A stretch of DNA of 64,000 nucleotides from Nematostella vectensis (Eukaryota; Cnidaria; Anthozoa; Actiniaria; Edwardsiidae). The translations under genes were made by a program, and so were the position numbers. Positions 23,379 through 33,743 of the stretch are shown piece by piece. The stretch is taken from NCBI RefSeq assembly GCF_932526225.1, contig NC_064035.1:13088566-13152565 (forward strand), read 5' to 3'. Numbering within the stretch: the stretch's first letter is position 1; each line of letters starts with the position of its first letter. A model generated the notes under the pieces. The model was not told where the DNA came from. It did not search any database and saw nothing but the letters and a program-made list of their open reading frames with translations.

Positions 23379-26300
23379 CTAATCTGCTTCTTTGTTGGGA
23401 TCTTTGATCGCGCTGCTATCTGCTGAGGACACGGGGCCTTCATTACTCTCCTTGGAGGACTGGTGCAGTTTGTCGTCACTTGGAGGCTCACGTGACTCAT
23501 CCTCATCCTCGTCGGCATCCGGGGGGTCGCATAGCTAGGTAACAGAATAACCAGTCAGTAACAGAATAACCAGTCAGTGACAGGTGGCGCATAGCTAGGT
23601 AACAGAATAACCAGTCAGTAACAGGTGGCGCATAGCTAGGTAACAGAATAACCAGTCAGTGACAGAATAACCAGTCAGTGACAGGTGGCGCATAGCTAGG
23701 TAACAGAATAACCAGTCAGTAACAGGTGGCGCATAGCTAGGTAACAGAATGACCAGTCAGTAACAGGTGGCGCATAGCTAGGTAACAGAATGACCAGTCA
23801 GTGACAGGTGGCGCAGTGCATAGCCGCATAGCTAGGTAACAGAATAACCAGTCAGTAACAGGTGGCGCAGAGCATAGCCGCATAGCTAGGTAACAGAATA
23901 ACCAGTCAGTAACAGGTGGCGCATAGCTAGGTAACAGAATAACCAGTCAGTAACAGGTGGCGCAGAGCATAGCCGCATAGCTAGGTAACAGAATAACCAG
24001 TCAGTAACAGGTGGCGCAGAGCATAGCCGCATAGCTAGGTAACAGAATGACAAGTCAGTAATAAATGGCGCAGTGCATAGCCGCATAGCTAGGTAAAAGA
24101 ATGACAAGTCAGTAATAGGTGGCGCATAGCTAGGTAACAGAATAACCAGTCAGTAATAGGTGGCGTTTAGCTAGGTAACAGAATGACCAGTTAGTAATAG
24201 GTGGCGTTTAGCTAGGTAACAGAATGACCAGTCAGTAACAGGTGGCGCATAGCTAGGTAACAGAATAACCAGTCAGTAATAGGTGGCGTTTAGCTAGGTA
24301 ACAGAATGACCAGTCAGTAATAGGTGGCGTTTAGCTAGGTAACAGAATGACCAGTCAATAACAGATGGCGCATAGCTAGCTAACAGAATAACCCGTCAGT
24401 AATAGGTGGCGTTTAGCTAGGTAACAGAATGACCAGTCAGTAACAGGTGGCGCATAGCTAGGTAACAGAATGACCAGTAAGTAATAGGTGGCGTTTAGCT
24501 AGGTAACAGAATAACCCGTCAGTAATAGGTGGCGTTTAGCTAGGTAACAGAATGACCAGTCAGTAATAGGTGGCGTTTAGCTAGGTAACAGAATCACCAG
24601 TCAATAACAGGTGGCGCATAGCTAGCTAACAGAATAACCAGTAAGTAAAAGGTGACGCAGTGCATAGCCACATAGCTAGGTAACAGAATAACCCGTCAGT
24701 AATAGGTGGCGTTTAGCTAGGTAACAGAATGACCAGTCAGTAATAGGTGGCGTTTAGCTAGGTAACAGAATGACCAGTCAGTAATAGGTGGCGCATAACT
24801 AGGTAACAGAATGACCAGTCAGTAATAGGTGGCGTTTAGCTAGGTAACAGAATAACCAGTAAGTAAAAGGTGACGCAGTGCATAGCCACATAGCTAGGTA
24901 ACAGAATAACCAGTCAGTAATAGGTGGCGCATAACTAGGTAACAGAATGACCAGTCAGTAATAGGTGGCGTTTAGCTAGGTAACAGAATGACCAGTCAGT
25001 AATAGGTGGCGCATAGCTAGGTAACAGAATGAACAGTCAGTAATAGGTGGCGAATAGCTAGGTAACAGAATGACCATGAACGGCGCATCAGATCGGACAG
25101 TAAGTCTGCTTAGCAGCCGGACAGGGCAGGAGAAAATTACTTGTGAATGGTCTCCTAGAGTATTAGAAATCCTGACAAGCAAAGATCTGTGGATACGTGC
25201 ACCAAGGGGTCAATGTTGAGACACGTGTCTGATACGTGCAACAAGGGGTCAATGTTGAGACACGTGTCTGATACGTGCAACAAGGGGTCAATGTTGAGAC
25301 ACGTGTCTGATACGTGCAACAAGGGGTCAATGTTGAGACACGTGTCTGATACGTGCAACAAGGGGTCAATGTTGAGACACGTGTCTGATACGTGCAACAA
25401 GGGGTCAATGTTGAGACACGTGTCTGATACATGCAACAAGGGGTCAATGTTGAGACACGTGTCTGATACGTGCAACAAGGGGTCAATGTTGAGACACGTG
25501 TCTGATATGTGCAACAAGGGGTCAATGTTGAGACACGTGTCTGATACGTGCAACAAGGGGTCAATGTTGAGACACGTGTCTGATAGGTGCAACAAGGGGT
25601 CAATGTTGAGACACGTGTCTGATACGTGCAACAAGGGGTCAATGTTGAGACACGTGTCTGATACGTGCAACAAGGGGTCAATGTTGAGACACGTGTCTGA
25701 TACATGCAACAAGGGGTCAATGTTCAGACACGTGTCTGATACGTGCAACAAGGGGTCAATGTTGAGACACGTGTCTGATAGGTGCAACAAGGGGTCAATG
25801 TTCAGACACGTGTCTGATATGTGCAACAAGGGGTCAATGTTGAGACACGTGTCTGATACGTGCAACAAGGGGTCAATGTTGAGACACGTGTCTGATATGT
25901 GCAACAAGGGGTCAATGTTGAGACACGTGTCTGATACGTGCAACAAGGGGTCAATGTTGAGACACGTGTCTGATACGTGCACCAAGGGGTCAATGTTCAG
26001 ACACGTGTCTGATACGTGCAACAAGGGGTCAATGTTGAGACACGTGTCTGATACGTGCAACAAGGGGTCAATGTTGAGACACGTGTCTGATACGTGCAAC
26101 AAGGGGTCAATGTTGAATCACGTGTCTGATATGTGCAACAAGGGGTCAATGTTGAGACACGTGTCTGATATGTGCAACAAGGGGTCAATGTTCAGACACG
26201 TGTCTGATACGTGCAACAAGGGGTCAATGTTGAGACACGTGTCTGATACGTGCAACAAGGGGTCAATGTTGACACACGTGTCTGATACGTGCAACAAGGG

Positions 26301-29300
26301 GTCAATGTTGAATCACGTGTCTGATATGTGCAACAAGGGGTCAATGTTGAGACACGTGTCTGATATGTGCAACAAGGGGTCAATGTTGAGACACGTGTCT
26401 GATACGTTCAACAAGGGGTCAATGTTGAGACACGTGTCTGATACGTGCAACAAGGGGTCAATGTTGAGACACGTCTGATAGGGAAAATGTTGAGACGTGT
26501 CTGATGGGGAAAATGGGAACAGGGAACCACTTAAGACTAGATCACAAAGAGATATATTAATTTGAATTGATTTCACAACAAGTAAGGAACATGCACTGCC
26601 TCGAGAACGATTACCTTTGATAAGGTTTAAGCAGACTTACCTTTCTCAGCGACTCATCAAACTTTTCACTCTCATCTAGAAATCGTTGCTTTTTACTTTT
26701 GAACTTTTCCTCGATTTGTTGCAGCTCGCCCTCGAGCTTTTTCTACGATTCCAAAAATAGTTTTATTAGGATTTTTATAGCGCACAAACTTCAATACAAG
26801 GGTTAGCTGACAATTAAACGCATTGAGCTTTCTATGGCACCTTAGAACTTAGTTTTGTGTGCAAGAACCAGGGGCCGCGCATCGGAGGGGGGAGGGCTGG
26901 GGGCTATAACCCCCCTCCCCCCCTTCAAATTTTCCGCCATTTTGTTTGTTTTTTGTTTTGTTTTGTTTTTTTTTTTCAAAAAAGAGGGAAAGAAAATTCT
27001 AAATAATGTCTTATGGTGTAAATTTCAGCTGAATTTTCCTTGGATTTGATAAGTGTTCAAGGCTGCGCTATTGTTCTACTACTCCATTGGAAATCCACAT
27101 TCTATTGACAACCATACTGTGAATAAAAACACAAGACTTTGTTACATTAGTAATTTTTGTATCTTACCAAAATACAAGATATGTGCTCTCTTTTCAATTT
27201 ACTCAAATTCCCCGAGGGTTAGAAAGTCCCGCCACTCTTTTTTCAGCCCCCCCAGGTAAAAAAAAAAAAGCCAGCGGCCCCTGAGAACACCAGATTAGAA
27301 TCTCACCTGATGGGAGATCAAAGACTGCACTTGTCTTTTGAGGACCCCAAGCCTTGTTTTGGTTACAACTAAAATAGAACACTTGATCAGCAACATGCAC
27401 GACTAATATGAACATGTACATTCAAGTGTAATCCAAACAGGCCATGTGCCACTATTGCATGGGAATTATCAACAGTTCTGACGTTTAGGACTACTGTCTC
27501 ATTAAAGACCTCAGTCATAAGCTTGTGACTCACCTGTTCTGACGTCTGGGACTATAACAGTACCTCGCTTAAGACCTCGGTCATTAGCTTATGACTTAAG
27601 AGTTCTGACATTAAGACCTCAGTCATAAGCTTGTGACTCACCCGTTCTGACTTTAAGACCTCGGTCATTAGCTTGTGACTTAAGAGTTCTGACATTAAGA
27701 CCTCAATCATAAGCTTGTGACTCACCCGTTCTGACGTCCGGGACTACTGTCTCGCTAAAGACCTCAGCCATTAGCTTGTGATTCCTCTGGAACCTTGCAG
27801 CAGCCACATGCTTCACAGAATACGTCTCATCTTCATCTACAAAAGGTTGTATCATGACAGTCATCACTCAATTATTATAGCTAACATGGGCACTCTTCTC
27901 TTAGGGCCTCCATCCCTCCCTTCCTACATCTACCCATGCACCTTTTATTTTAGAAAGGATGGGAAGCCTTCCATATGACAAATGCATACATACCTTCTTC
28001 CTCGTCAGCTTGCTGGATGCTAAACCGTGGCTCGTCCATCTTCTGATGAGAGGAACCAAAAGAGATATAGTCATTAAACATCAATTAAAATACCCAAAAA
28101 AATTGTGTTCGTAAACCAGAGTCAAGTAACAGTTTTTGGTGGACGTTTAAATAGGTACTGTTTATATACCTAACCCAGCAAACGACAAAGATGTCACCAT
28201 GGTGCATTCCATGGGGTCTATATTGACCTCTAATTTGGTCGTTTAAATAGGTACTGTTTATATACCTAACCCAGCAAACGACATAGATGTCACCATGGTG
28301 CATTCCATGGGGTCTATATTGACCTCTAATTTGGTATATACAATACGGTACCTATCCAACCAAACGACACAGAAGTCATCATTATGTGTTCCATGGGGTC
28401 TATATTGACCTCTAATTTGGTATATACAATACGGTACCTACCCAACCAAAGGACACAGAGGTTATCATGGTGTGTTCCATGGGGTCTATATGGACCTCTC
28501 TAAGCTGGTATATACCTACCCCACCAAACGACATAGAGGACATCATGGTGCGTTCCATAGATTGCTGAGCTTGGATGGCTGCTTGGGCTGGAGGCAAAAG
28601 AGAAGGAATAGTAAGCCAGACAGCTATTTCCTATCAAGTTAAGATGTATCGTGTATTTACTGTACACTTGATACAGTAGCCGTACATGTCTTTGTCACTG
28701 AAAAAAAGACTGTGATCTATGTGGATCATCTTTTGAAATGCTTCCAAAGTACTCATTATAAAAAAAACAATAAATGTATTATCTTGTTCATATGTTGGAT
28801 TAAGTACTGTAGATACACAAACATACCTTATGAAAATAAGGTACAAACATATAACAAAAGCAAATCAAAATGTCTGACCTCTGCCTTTTGCAGTAATCCA
28901 GTCCTGGTAGGCTGGCGAGCTGTGATACAGCTTAACAGCCTCGTTGTACTCTTGCTATAGAGATGGATAAAGTGGAATGCAAGTCAATAGACATGTTAAC
29001 ACATACATACAGTTTCAGGCAAATAGATAAACATGTTTACACATGCAGTTTCAGGCAAATAGATAAACATGTTTACACATACATTGTCAGGCAAATAGAT
29101 AAACATGTTTACACATGCAGTTTCAGGCAAATAGATAAACATGTTTACACATACATTGTCAGGCAAATAGATAAACATGTTTACACATGCAGTGTCAGGC
29201 AAATACTGTAAATAAACATGTTAACACATGATAGTGTCAGATATAATATGTAAGATAGACATGAACACATACAGTTTTAGACATGAGTGGTGTCTAAAAC

Positions 29301-32300
29301 ACATTAATTCATGTTAACACCTAAAGTCTCAGACATGAGGGGTGTTGGACACTTTAACATATTCAATCAATTCCTAAGTAACAATATAACTGGGTTTATA
29401 AGTTTACCAACCTTTTCAATTTCATATTCCTCCATGTATTCCTGAAGAATAAGGTCATTTTAGCCATTTCATGAAACTTGCAGAAACAAAAACTAGCTTG
29501 GGAAGGAGGGTATTTAACTTTCACAATACTCTATTGTATACAACAATATTGTCAATACAGTGAATAAAGTAATAATAGTAATTCATAAGGTTAAAAAACA
29601 CTAAGCCCCATCAACTTGGGAAAGAGGGGGATCAAACAGTATAAGAGAAAAGAGAATTTAACTTTTACAATACTATATTGTATACAGCCATATCATCAAT
29701 ACAGTGAATAAAATGATAATAGTAATTCATAAGGTTAAAAAACACTAAGCCCCATCAACTTGGGAAGTTATTTATTGGACCTTTACGTACCTGCTTCTCG
29801 GCATCATCAAGATCTCTCCACATCTGTCCAATGATCTTCCCAATGTCCCAGAGCTTAAAGTCAGGGTTCTGGTTCTTGACTTGGTCCCAAACCTTGTTCC
29901 AAACAAAAAACAGACAAAGTAAACAGATGACCAAGGGTACACAACACTCTACCCCTAGATACTTCGTGAGAAAATTGCTCAATTTAGAGGGATCATAAAT
30001 CAGGTTTCCCTTCAAGTCAAGTATTGAAAATCGGAGGTATTAGAGTTGGGATATTACATTACTACTGTATACTAACTACTGTAGCCAACTTGTAAAAATA
30101 AGCAAACGAGAGTTCAGTGTCAGGGTCTCTTTAAAAATAAAATAAAGTCTTTCCCTACTGATAAGAAAAGAAGGGTTAAGATTGAAAATTCTGTAGCCTT
30201 TTCATCAACCCTCAATGAACTCATAGATCTGACATGTCAATCATGCATGCACGAATAGCCAACCAGGAGAGAGATGATGCAATAACAGCCATGTAGTCCC
30301 ACAAATGTCCTACAAAAAAGTCGGCAATCCACAGCGAAAAAGATTGGTTTTAAAATATTTTCTATGAAACCTGGACAAGCAAAAATGCATTTTCCAGTCA
30401 GTATAGAAAGGGTTAGCCCTGTTTTCTTTGACCGGCCGCTTTTAGTGTAGAGTTAGGACTCAAATAGCAGAAAAACACGTAAAATTTACTACGAAGAAAC
30501 GAAAAACAAAAAGCAAACAAACCACATACAAGAGCAGTGTAAGCCCTACCATTTAACTTGTGTTTCATATTACCTAGGTTAATTTAATTACATATAGGAG
30601 TGAGACTGTCGTTTGCATTTTGTGGAAAATCTTGACGTTTGCTGATAAAACTTGCAGTTAGAAGTCAGGCATAAACACCTAATTAGGCTTTCTCTTCTAC
30701 TTTTCCCAGTACTTAAAATACTGCAAGTTGACAAATATAGCTATGAAAACACATAAACACATAGTACCTACCGAAGAGAGCACCACTTTATCTTATCATT
30801 TCCAAGTTTTTCGTATTTCGAGCTGGATTCGTGCCGTTTCCATTCAACCAAACTCTTAGTTATCTAAGTTATTTCTGTGCTTCTCCGCAAGGTTTTCACC
30901 AAGCTTGGACAACAAGAAAAGTTTCCATCATGTCAGTGACCGTGGTGTTTTATTTCACAAGTCGCAGGAAAACCGATATAAACATCTTTACTTTAGAAAA
31001 ATCCAAGCAGAATTCACTGTCTGCATCTGACATTTTGTACGATTTGTGGGACTTTTGTGGGACATTTGGATTGCACTTCCCTGGCTTCTATTTGCTGCCT
31101 TCTGATTGGATGTTCATGCACGCGTCAGATCTATGAGTTGTACAGCAGTAAATTATGTCTCACCTTTCTGCTGTACCTCATGTACGGCATCAGTGGTTTT
31201 TCTGGGGGTTTCGGGGGTTTAGGTACCCTAATATCACCTGGCTGGTAAAGAAAAAATGGAGTATATTCACAAAAAATAACATTTCCATGAAGTAATGAAA
31301 AAGCTTACTTTACTTCCTCTTAACTTGAGCGTCAAGATATTGTATTATTACACATTAACTCTCAATCTTCTAACTTTTGTAGCAGTTGATAAGATATTAG
31401 AAAAATATAAAGTTTGACACATACTGCAATTGAAACTTGACACATTTTCTTGCTCAGGTGATGTATACAGTAAATACATTTCTCATCAAAATATCAAGAG
31501 GTTCCAATACATCTACTTCGAATGAAATCCATTGTTTAGAATACTACACAGAATGACCTACAAACCTGTGTAAGAAATCTTTGTGGTGGAAACCGAGGAG
31601 TCCCATATGGTGAAGCACCCATCGGACTTGCTTGACTCCACTGGTTGCCTCCCTGGGGATGACATTAATTTAAAGATCAGCTACAGTAACTTGGCACATA
31701 GCAGGGGTGGATCCAGACTGATAGCAGTAAATCACTCAAAATCCCAGAAAAATGTTTTTTTTTTTGTAGATTCGAATTTTAGAATGATCAATAAAAAACA
31801 TCCATTTGTTGTCTGTTATTTAAACACTATTAGACCTGCTTCCTGGGTTGTTTTGCTGTTATTTCCTTTAGCGCTTAGACAACATTTCCGGTCCCCCCAC
31901 AGGGAATATTGCTCTTGATTGTGAGTGATAAATCTAGTTTGGGGGAAGGGACGCATTTGGAAATTTTGTGCTTCTTTTGTGCTTCTTGGTCTGATTAAAT
32001 GACCAAGTATCATCATGCATACAGACAGTCAAATTTCTCCACCTAGAGGGAAAACAATAATCACTTGAATTATGGTTGTTGAACATGTTTTACTTGATTT
32101 TTTTTGCTTGTTTGCTCTTAACAAACTAGCAGATACACCTTTGAACAAGGACCCGCACTAAAAACGGGCCTAGACCAGGTCCACAAAAGGCACGAAAGGA
32201 GTGTCTTGTTTGCCCACGAGGAACAAAACCCAAACTCAACTTTTGAAGTGCTTTTCTACTTGTTTGTTCGGTTTATTTTCTCTTGGCTACGAACAATGAA

Positions 32301-33215
32301 TAAACCACCAAAAAAGCAGGAACGTGCAGTAAAACTTAGTTCAAATTATTAACGATAACACAACAAAAAAGTCTCACTAACCATGCAATGTAACGGCGGT
32401 TGTCATCTTGAAGTTTGAATTTTATTCAGCCTAAAAGGGGCAGAGCTAAGCCCTTTTATAGTGCGGGTCCTTGTTTAAGGGACAACCCTGTACCTTGTCA
32501 ACATAGGGGATAATTTGCCACTTCCAATTTCCATACTAAAAAGGTGCACCACATCATACCTGGTTCATCACTGGTGGATTAGAGAAAGGGGGACGATAAC
32601 GTGCTAGGGAGAAAAACATCAATTATTAGTCTACACTTGTTATAAGCTTGTATTACTAGATGTAGAGTAGCGGATTATCTAGCCATTATCAAACTTTTAT
32701 TTTCTATACATGTATCTATCCTCCTTGGTTGAACCTACACTGCATTTGGGCAGATTTCACCCTATGTCCAACCCTAGCTGTGGCCTGTGTTGTCATACCT
32801 GAGGCTTAAACACACAGGCATGCGCTCCCCCGCTTTCTTATTCAAGGATGTTCAGATACTGTACTACCTTTTTCCCATGTGATACATACAGTACGACTGC
32901 GCACCCCACCCACATACCTAAAAAAAACGTATAGGAGGCCACATAAATGGCGTAATTTGGGCTCAACACTATACAGTGTGCGGACATTGGGTTAAAATCA
33001 TTTTGACAACGACAGAATAAGCGGAGTGTACGCATCGATAAGAAAACATGGTGTATATCCTAAGAGTCTGACATGTGTTACGTTTTCCCAATACCTTGTG
33101 CCATTGCCTGGTACTGTGGATTCCCCTGGTAGTTTGGCGGCATTGTTTGGCTAAACTGTCGAGGCATGCCTGGCCCTGGCCTTTGTACGCCGATTCCTCC
33201 ACCGTAAACCGACAT
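23379..33215 (-). CDS. SMARCE1: SMARCE1/BAF57, HMG-box subunit of SWI/SNF (BAF) complex; 13 exons
   Basis: Exons: 33095-33215, 32560-32603, 31566-31652, 31164-31241, 29791-29892, 29412-29441, 28879-28954, 28520-28587, 27994-28042, 27726-27836, 27307-27368, 26641-26742 and 23379-23534. All have GT-AG borders; they join to 1,086 nt, 361 aa (human protein about 411). In order: a Gly/Pro/Gln-rich N-terminus, then [20 protein letters not shown] leading into the HMG box (about residues 96-170, with [21 protein letters not shown] and YHSSPAY). Next come [29 protein letters not shown], the coiled-coil [17 protein letters not shown] with [14 protein letters not shown], and a short acidic tail. The order and motifs match animal BAF57, a nuclear DNA-binding core subunit of ATP-dependent remodellers. 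Its tail is shorter than the vertebrate one. Introns 8, 10 and 12 are largely tandem repeats of the adjoining splice junctions. The donor of exon 8 is the least certain border. Confidence 0.93.
23535..25075 (-). repeat. ~41-bp array of the SMARCE1 exon 13 acceptor (about 35 copies)
   Basis: Read on the minus strand, the unit contains TACTGACTGGTTATTCTG, then TTACCTAG, then CTATGCG and CCACCTGT. The true acceptor of exon 13 (TTACCTAG|CTATGCG at 23534/23535) is the last unit: identity runs through the AG and seven bases into the exon, then diverges. About 35 copies of the CTAGGTAACAGAAT word (plus strand) are present. Variants have CTAAACG for CTATGCG, and some units carry a 13-bp insertion. 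TACTGAC fits a branch point about 20 nt before each AG, so each unit looks like a complete 3' splice site. Confidence 0.92.
25192..26483. repeat. 39-bp minisatellite with a CACGTG E-box in every unit (~33 copies)
   Basis: Highly uniform 39-bp units (GATACGTGCAACAAGGGGTC, then AATGTTGAGACACGTGTCT) fill much of SMARCE1 intron 12. Because 39 is a multiple of three and few stops occur, long frames run on both strands (429 codons forward, 315 and 185 reverse). They have no start context or domain and I do not regard them as genes. ACACGTGT is an 8-bp palindrome and an E-box, repeated in nearly every unit. The last units at 26460-26515 decay. Confidence 0.93.
26869..27283. mobile_element. Non-autonomous hAT-like element, 415 bp, in SMARCE1 intron 11
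   Basis: The termini CAGGGGCCGC and GCGGCCCCTG form an inverted repeat. Direct repeats AGAAC flank them exactly (26864-26868 and 27284-27288). The interior is low-complexity (poly-C, T-rich) and non-coding. The right edge is only about 23 bp from the donor of SMARCE1 exon 11. Confidence 0.8.
27463..27725 (-). repeat. Five intronic copies of the SMARCE1 exon 10 3' end
   Basis: Minus-strand copies of TCACAAGCTAATGGCTGAGG (exon 10 coding) running to GACGTCAGAACGG|gtgag follow the real exon end at 27726. The three nearest copies lack about 22 bp in the middle; the two farthest keep it. The bases at copy junctions alternate between GTGAGTCACAAGC, which keeps a usable donor, and TTAAGTCA. Stops in the copies (e.g. 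TTATGATTGA) rule out coding. Confidence 0.9.
28139..28519 (-). repeat. Four intronic copies of the SMARCE1 exon 8 3' end
   Basis: Read on the minus strand, the exon tail ATGGAACGCACCATGATGTC through TCGTTTGGTGGG|gtaggtata recurs four times in intron 8. Each copy is followed by intron-derived sequence (CAAATTAGAGGTCAATATAG on the minus strand). Units are about 90-105 bp with roughly 80-90% similarity. The pair farthest from the exon shares a derived GGTTAGGTATATAAACAG border. Confidence 0.88.
28990..29230. repeat. 36-bp minisatellite in SMARCE1 intron 6
   Basis: Six to seven units of CAGTTTCAGGCAAATAGATA then AACATGTTTACACATG. Looser units continue to about 29330. It is open in two frames because of its 36-bp period and is not coding. 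Confidence 0.9.
29497..29766. repeat. Two-copy ~135-bp tandem duplication in SMARCE1 intron 5
   Basis: Copies at about 29497-29635 and 29636-29766 share ATAATAGTAATTCATAAGG and CACTAAGCCCCATCAACTTG. The right copy ends about 24 bp before the exon 5 donor. Confidence 0.85.
32144..32475. mobile_element. MITE-like element with 17-bp terminal inverted repeats in SMARCE1 intron 2
   Basis: AACAAGGACCCGCACTA at 32144-32160 is mirrored exactly by TAGTGCGGGTCCTTGTT at 32459-32475. No protein is encoded. I cannot define a target duplication, so the superfamily is open. Confidence 0.7.
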
Positions 33216-33492
33216 CTTCGCAGTCAATCTTCAGAGACACTCTTCTACGAGTTGTTGTTTGAACCAGGATAAAACGTCTAACTATTGATATATAATTTTG
33301 ATCTAGGAGTGCTGTTGTCCGAAGGACTTTACGGTTTCTCGCCTTTATAAAATCTTTTCTTTGAAAGACGCAGTGTTCTTAACTTTGGGTCCGCCATTAG
33401 CCGCATTATCTGTGTTTTCTTGCTAACGCGCATGCTCTGATCGTGGGCTCAGATTACAATTCCCTCCGAAATTCAAATCAAATTTTAGATAC

Positions 33493-33674
33493 TGTTGTAA
33501 TATGTATATTGCCCTCCTTGGGTTCCCTGTGGCCCCTGATGTTTGATTGGGACCCCCCGTACGGGCTGGTTCCTCGTTGAAGCTCGGAGTTAGTTGTAAT
33601 TTAGATTTTGAGAACTATTAGTTGAATTAAACCACAAATTGAAAGGATAATCGTGAGGATCTGAACATATAACA
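33493..33674 (+). repeat. 5' LTR of the Ty3/gypsy element
   Basis: 182 bp, starts TGTTGTAATATG and ends CATATAACA. It should carry the promoter and polyadenylation signals, which I cannot place precisely. Confidence 0.93.
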
Positions 33675-33743
33675 TGGTGTCAGAAGTCAAGTAAAAGTTT
33701 AACGAGAATCAAGGTAAAGAATATCGAGAAAAGAATTGAAATT

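Noticed and set aside
25155-26478. Open frames of 429 codons (+) and 315 codons (-) as candidate repeat proteins
   Set aside because: Both arise from a 39-bp tandem repeat lacking stops, lie inside SMARCE1 intron 12, and have no domain or start context.
23535-26483. CRISPR-like arrays
   Set aside because: No spacers: units are contiguous, and the host is an animal genome.
30831-31248. 101- and 63-codon plus-strand frames
   Set aside because: Lie in SMARCE1 intron 4 and over its exon 4 on the opposite strand; antisense shadows.
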